Shown piece after piece: positions 61,962-64,000 of a stretch of 64,000 nt of DNA (position 1 is its first letter; the number at the start of each line of letters is the position of its first letter). The stretch spans positions 3,469,501 through 3,533,500 of the forward strand of contig NZ_CP093528.1 in assembly GCF_022682305.1 (NCBI RefSeq), in the 5' to 3' direction. Below the pieces are notes generated by a model that was not told the DNA's origin, made no database searches, and was given only the letters and a program-made list of their open reading frames with translations. The DNA is from Shinella zoogloeoides (GTDB lineage Bacteria; Pseudomonadota; Alphaproteobacteria; Rhizobiales; Rhizobiaceae). A program made the translations under genes and the position numbers.

Positions 61962-62321
61962 CTATGCTGCGAGCATAAGCACGGGCCAATTGTTGTTCGC
62001 GGCAGGGGGTGTTCGCCGAACGGATCGGGCGTCCACAAGATGATGGATGATCCTCAACCTCGTGCCGCCATAGACATTGGGACCGACTTGGAACGTCACA
62101 ATGCTTTCGAGGAAAGGCGATTCTTCTTCGCGCATCCGATAGCGGACTTCCTCTCCCGGTTCTGCCGAGATCGGGACAGCATCGGCCAAGTCTTTTTCAG
62201 GCAGCCATTTTTCTCGAAGCTCTGGAATACTAATCGCCCGCCAAACCATTTCAGGGGGAGCGTCGATTTCATATTCCACGACGAGATTATCCTTGGGCTT
62301 CTTTGCCTCCGTGTCGCTCAT
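61962..62321 (-). CDS. SRPBCC/AHSA1-domain protein
   Basis: A 119-residue protein with an AHSA1-type ligand-binding fold: [20 protein letters not shown] is the hallmark first strand and helix, and the middle has [11 protein letters not shown]. It is shorter than most relatives (about 150) and ends with an atypical [17 protein letters not shown] tail, so its C-terminus may have been replaced. Paired with an ArsR-type regulator through an ATGA overlap; such pairs are common. Function unknown. Confidence 0.8.
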   Translation of the reverse strand: MSDTEAKKPKDNLVVEYEIDAPPEMVWRAISIPELREKWLPEKDLADAVPISAEPGEEVRYRMREEESPFLESIVTFQVGPNVYGGTRLRIIHHLVDARSVRRTPPAANNNWPVLMLAA

Positions 62322-62632
62322 TGGTCCATGTCCCTTAGTAAGCTCTTCAAAGCGTCAATTCTCGCAGGCCAATAGGCCCGATACTTCGCCAGCCATTCCG
62401 CGATGAGTGCCAGCCCCTCTGGATCGACCTCATAGTTCACAAAGCGGCCCTGACGTTCTTCCCGCACCAGCTTGGCGTTGCGCAGGACAGAGAGATGTTG
62501 CGACATCGCCGGCTGACTAATTTCCATACCCTGCCGCAGTGTGACGGCGTTCATGCTGCCGGACGCCAGCTTCTCGAAAATCGCGCGGCGTGTCGGATCG
62601 GCCAGAGCTTTGAATATGTCGTTCGGGATCAT
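62318..62632 (-). CDS. ArsR-family transcriptional regulator (non-metal type)
   Basis: A 104-residue winged-helix regulator with IFKALADPTRRAIFEKLASG, then GMEISQPAMSQHLSVLRNAK, without the Cys or His/Asp sites of metal sensors. Start MIPNDIFK chosen, since the extra upstream residues are not typical. Overlaps the SRPBCC gene by four bases and is likely its co-expressed repressor. Confidence 0.87.
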   Translation of the reverse strand: MIPNDIFKALADPTRRAIFEKLASGSMNAVTLRQGMEISQPAMSQHLSVLRNAKLVREERQGRFVNYEVDPEGLALIAEWLAKYRAYWPARIDALKSLLRDMDQ

Positions 62633-62680
62633 AACAATAGATAAGCGCACACTTATCTGATTCGCAAGGGCGAACCATCA

Positions 62681-63510
62681 TCACAACATAATCCCTCGTT
62701 GCCGCCCTAGCTGCCACGACACCGATCCGCCCTGAACGACGCCCATAACCTCGCGACCGAGCTGTCGGTCTATGACCGGCCGCCATGGGACCAAGGTAAA
62801 CTCGTGGGACTGCTCGACCACGGCGAACTTGCCGCTCGATAGCTGCACGGTGCCGGTGAATTTGCCGCTGATGTTCTCGCCGTCCGTGGCGGCACGGAAA
62901 GGCAGGCCCTTGCTCTCGGCCATCTCCCCGCCAACACGGGCAACCTCGCGCTCGCGCAGGGTGGCGAGAAGGCTGCTCCGGTAGAAGATGCGGCCATTCC
63001 GTGCTCGGGTAGCGTCGCCTTGCTCGATATGATGCTCGCGGCGCTGGTCCATGGCCTCGCGCACCTGCTGGCCGAAACCGGCCGGCGCAATATCGGCGGT
63101 TTCGCTGTGGATCAATCGCCGGTCCAGCCACGTCGCGCCGTCCGAATGTATCTGCCTTTCCAGATTGATGGGTGACAGGACGCGAACACTGGCCTGCCGG
63201 TCTCGGCCGGCATCGTAGTCGGCGGCGCGGCTAACCAGATCATTGGGGATGCGCCATTGGTCGGCGTCGATGCGCTCGACGATCCCGGCGCGGCGCAATG
63301 CCTCCAGCCGACGAACATGGGCATCGACATAGCCCTCATAGTCGCCACCGGGAACGCGGCCCTCGAATTTCGCCTGTTCCAGGGTCGATAGATGCCGTCC
63401 TCGGCGATGGCGGTGATGGTGCGGTCGGACGGCCGGGCTGTCGCCTCGGCCGGGCCGATCTGGATGACGCCGCGGATACGGGCTTCCGTTGACGACCCTG
63501 ATGCAAACGC
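62681..63510 (-). pseudogene. C-terminal remnant of a DUF3363-type conjugative relaxase, frameshifted
   Basis: From about 63510 the minus strand encodes RIRGVIQIGPAEATARPSDR then TITAIAEDGIYR in one frame, and after about 63383 LEQAKFEGRVPGGDYEGYVD, AHVRRLEALRRAGIVE and GEMAESKGLPFRAA in another, ending at the stop at 62681. These are parts of the C-terminal DUF3363 half of relaxase/mobilisation nucleases. One missing or extra base explains the break; the N-terminal nuclease half is absent. It marks a mobile-element origin for this end of the island. Confidence 0.75.
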
Positions 63511-63567
63511 TGGCGGTCGATTCAATTGCCCACCGGAGATGACAGCGTCATTGTTGAGGCAGGCCAT

Positions 63568-63785
63568 CGAATAAGGATTGAGAAAACTATATGGCCAAAT
63601 GGCCTGCCTGGACGCTTTGAGAGAAAGATCACCATCAGCCCGGTTGAGCTTGGTGACGCACAGTAGCCATCCTGAACATCATACGGACCTCGGCTTCCGG
63701 ATCGTCTCGAACCCATAGCAATGCGTGAGGGAACGAACGCTGGATGAAACGCCGAGGCGGATGCGACTAACGCTCGTTTAGAGTG
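63568..63785. other. Region with no assignable gene
   Basis: Only short open frames occur. One minus-strand frame after a TAG encodes RRFIQRSFPHALLWVRDDPE and ends MATVRHQAQPG; it looks like a protein C-terminus but I do not recognise it. No tRNA or structured repeat seen. Confidence 0.4.
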
Positions 63786-63962
63786 CTATAGCGTAAACGT
63801 AGTTGTCATCTTCACCCGGTGCAGCGCTCCGCCTTCCTCATCGGCCAGAGTTTCAAGACGGCCACCGAAGAAGTCGATGCAATTTGCGGCCCCTCTCATC
63901 GTCGAGAATCCTTCGTTCAGCGCGGCTCCGATGCTTTGTTTGCCGCGTCGCAACTCTGTCAT
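63786..63962 (-). CDS. Short open reading frame of unknown status
   Basis: A 58-codon frame beginning MTELRRGKQSIGAALNEGFS and ending RVKMTTTFTL. It is not recognised and has no clear ribosome site. It could be a real small gene or the tail of a longer damaged one; listed because this stretch would otherwise be blank. Confidence 0.25.
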   Translation of the reverse strand: MTELRRGKQSIGAALNEGFSTMRGAANCIDFFGGRLETLADEEGGALHRVKMTTTFTL

Positions 63963-64000
63963 CGTTTTCCGTGCTCACGACGATCAGGAGTGTTGAACGC

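Overview
The left half of the window (about 1-32150) is a chromosomal backbone segment of an alphaproteobacterium, most likely a member of the Rhizobiaceae. This rests on the content and order of its housekeeping genes: gloB / methyltransferase / tyrC / DUF2125, plsC, ftsX-ftsE, hpt, a CpdR-like receiver, the TIGR02302 protein, lysA-lptM-argH, tlpA, cysTWA, etfBA, cobO and a YihY/BrkB protein. It also rests on GC-rich codon use and on a rhizobial-type intergenic repeat near 10364. The genus cannot be fixed by eye. Most genes here are intact and tightly packed. The exception is the periplasmic sulfate-binding gene ahead of cysTWA, which has an in-frame TAA.

The character changes at about 32150. 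The 5' half of a tRNA-Leu(CAA) gene stops in the anticodon loop. About 155 bases later there is a complete, differently spelled tRNA-Leu(CAA), then a 3' remnant of kdsA, then a long accessory region reaching the right edge. I read this as the left boundary of an integrated island.

The accessory region is dominated by metal, above all copper, handling. From left to right it holds: an FAD monooxygenase and a cysteine-free MerR regulator; an RND efflux pair; a Zn/Cd P1B-ATPase with its ArsR/SmtB-type regulator and palindromic operator; a glutaredoxin and ferredoxin-linked flavoreductase pair; a multicopper oxidase, a Cys-rich secreted protein, a DUF305 protein and a CopZ-like chaperone; the Cu(I) ATPase CopA and CueR; and a CcoA-like MFS copper importer divergent from a CsoR operon (csoR, glutaredoxin-MauE fusion, DUF305). 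Four promoters (copA, copZ, RND adaptor, glutaredoxin) share the same TTGACC element, CueR-type dyad and 19-base spacer, so they look like one copper regulon that covers cytosolic export, periplasmic oxidation, envelope efflux and a thiol/ferredoxin redox pair.

Beyond about 53300 the island is partly decayed: an RcnR-type regulator with its operator is intact, but its MFS exporter has an internal deletion and its YqaA neighbour is frameshifted. An AraC remnant follows. Next comes a TetR-controlled DoxX-MFS cassette, a LysE exporter and an AAA ATPase. An accessory clpP is split by an IS66-family element with an 8-base target duplication. An ArsR/SRPBCC pair and a frameshifted DUF3363-type relaxase remnant suggest a conjugative or mobilisable origin. 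I saw no rRNA genes and no CRISPR array.
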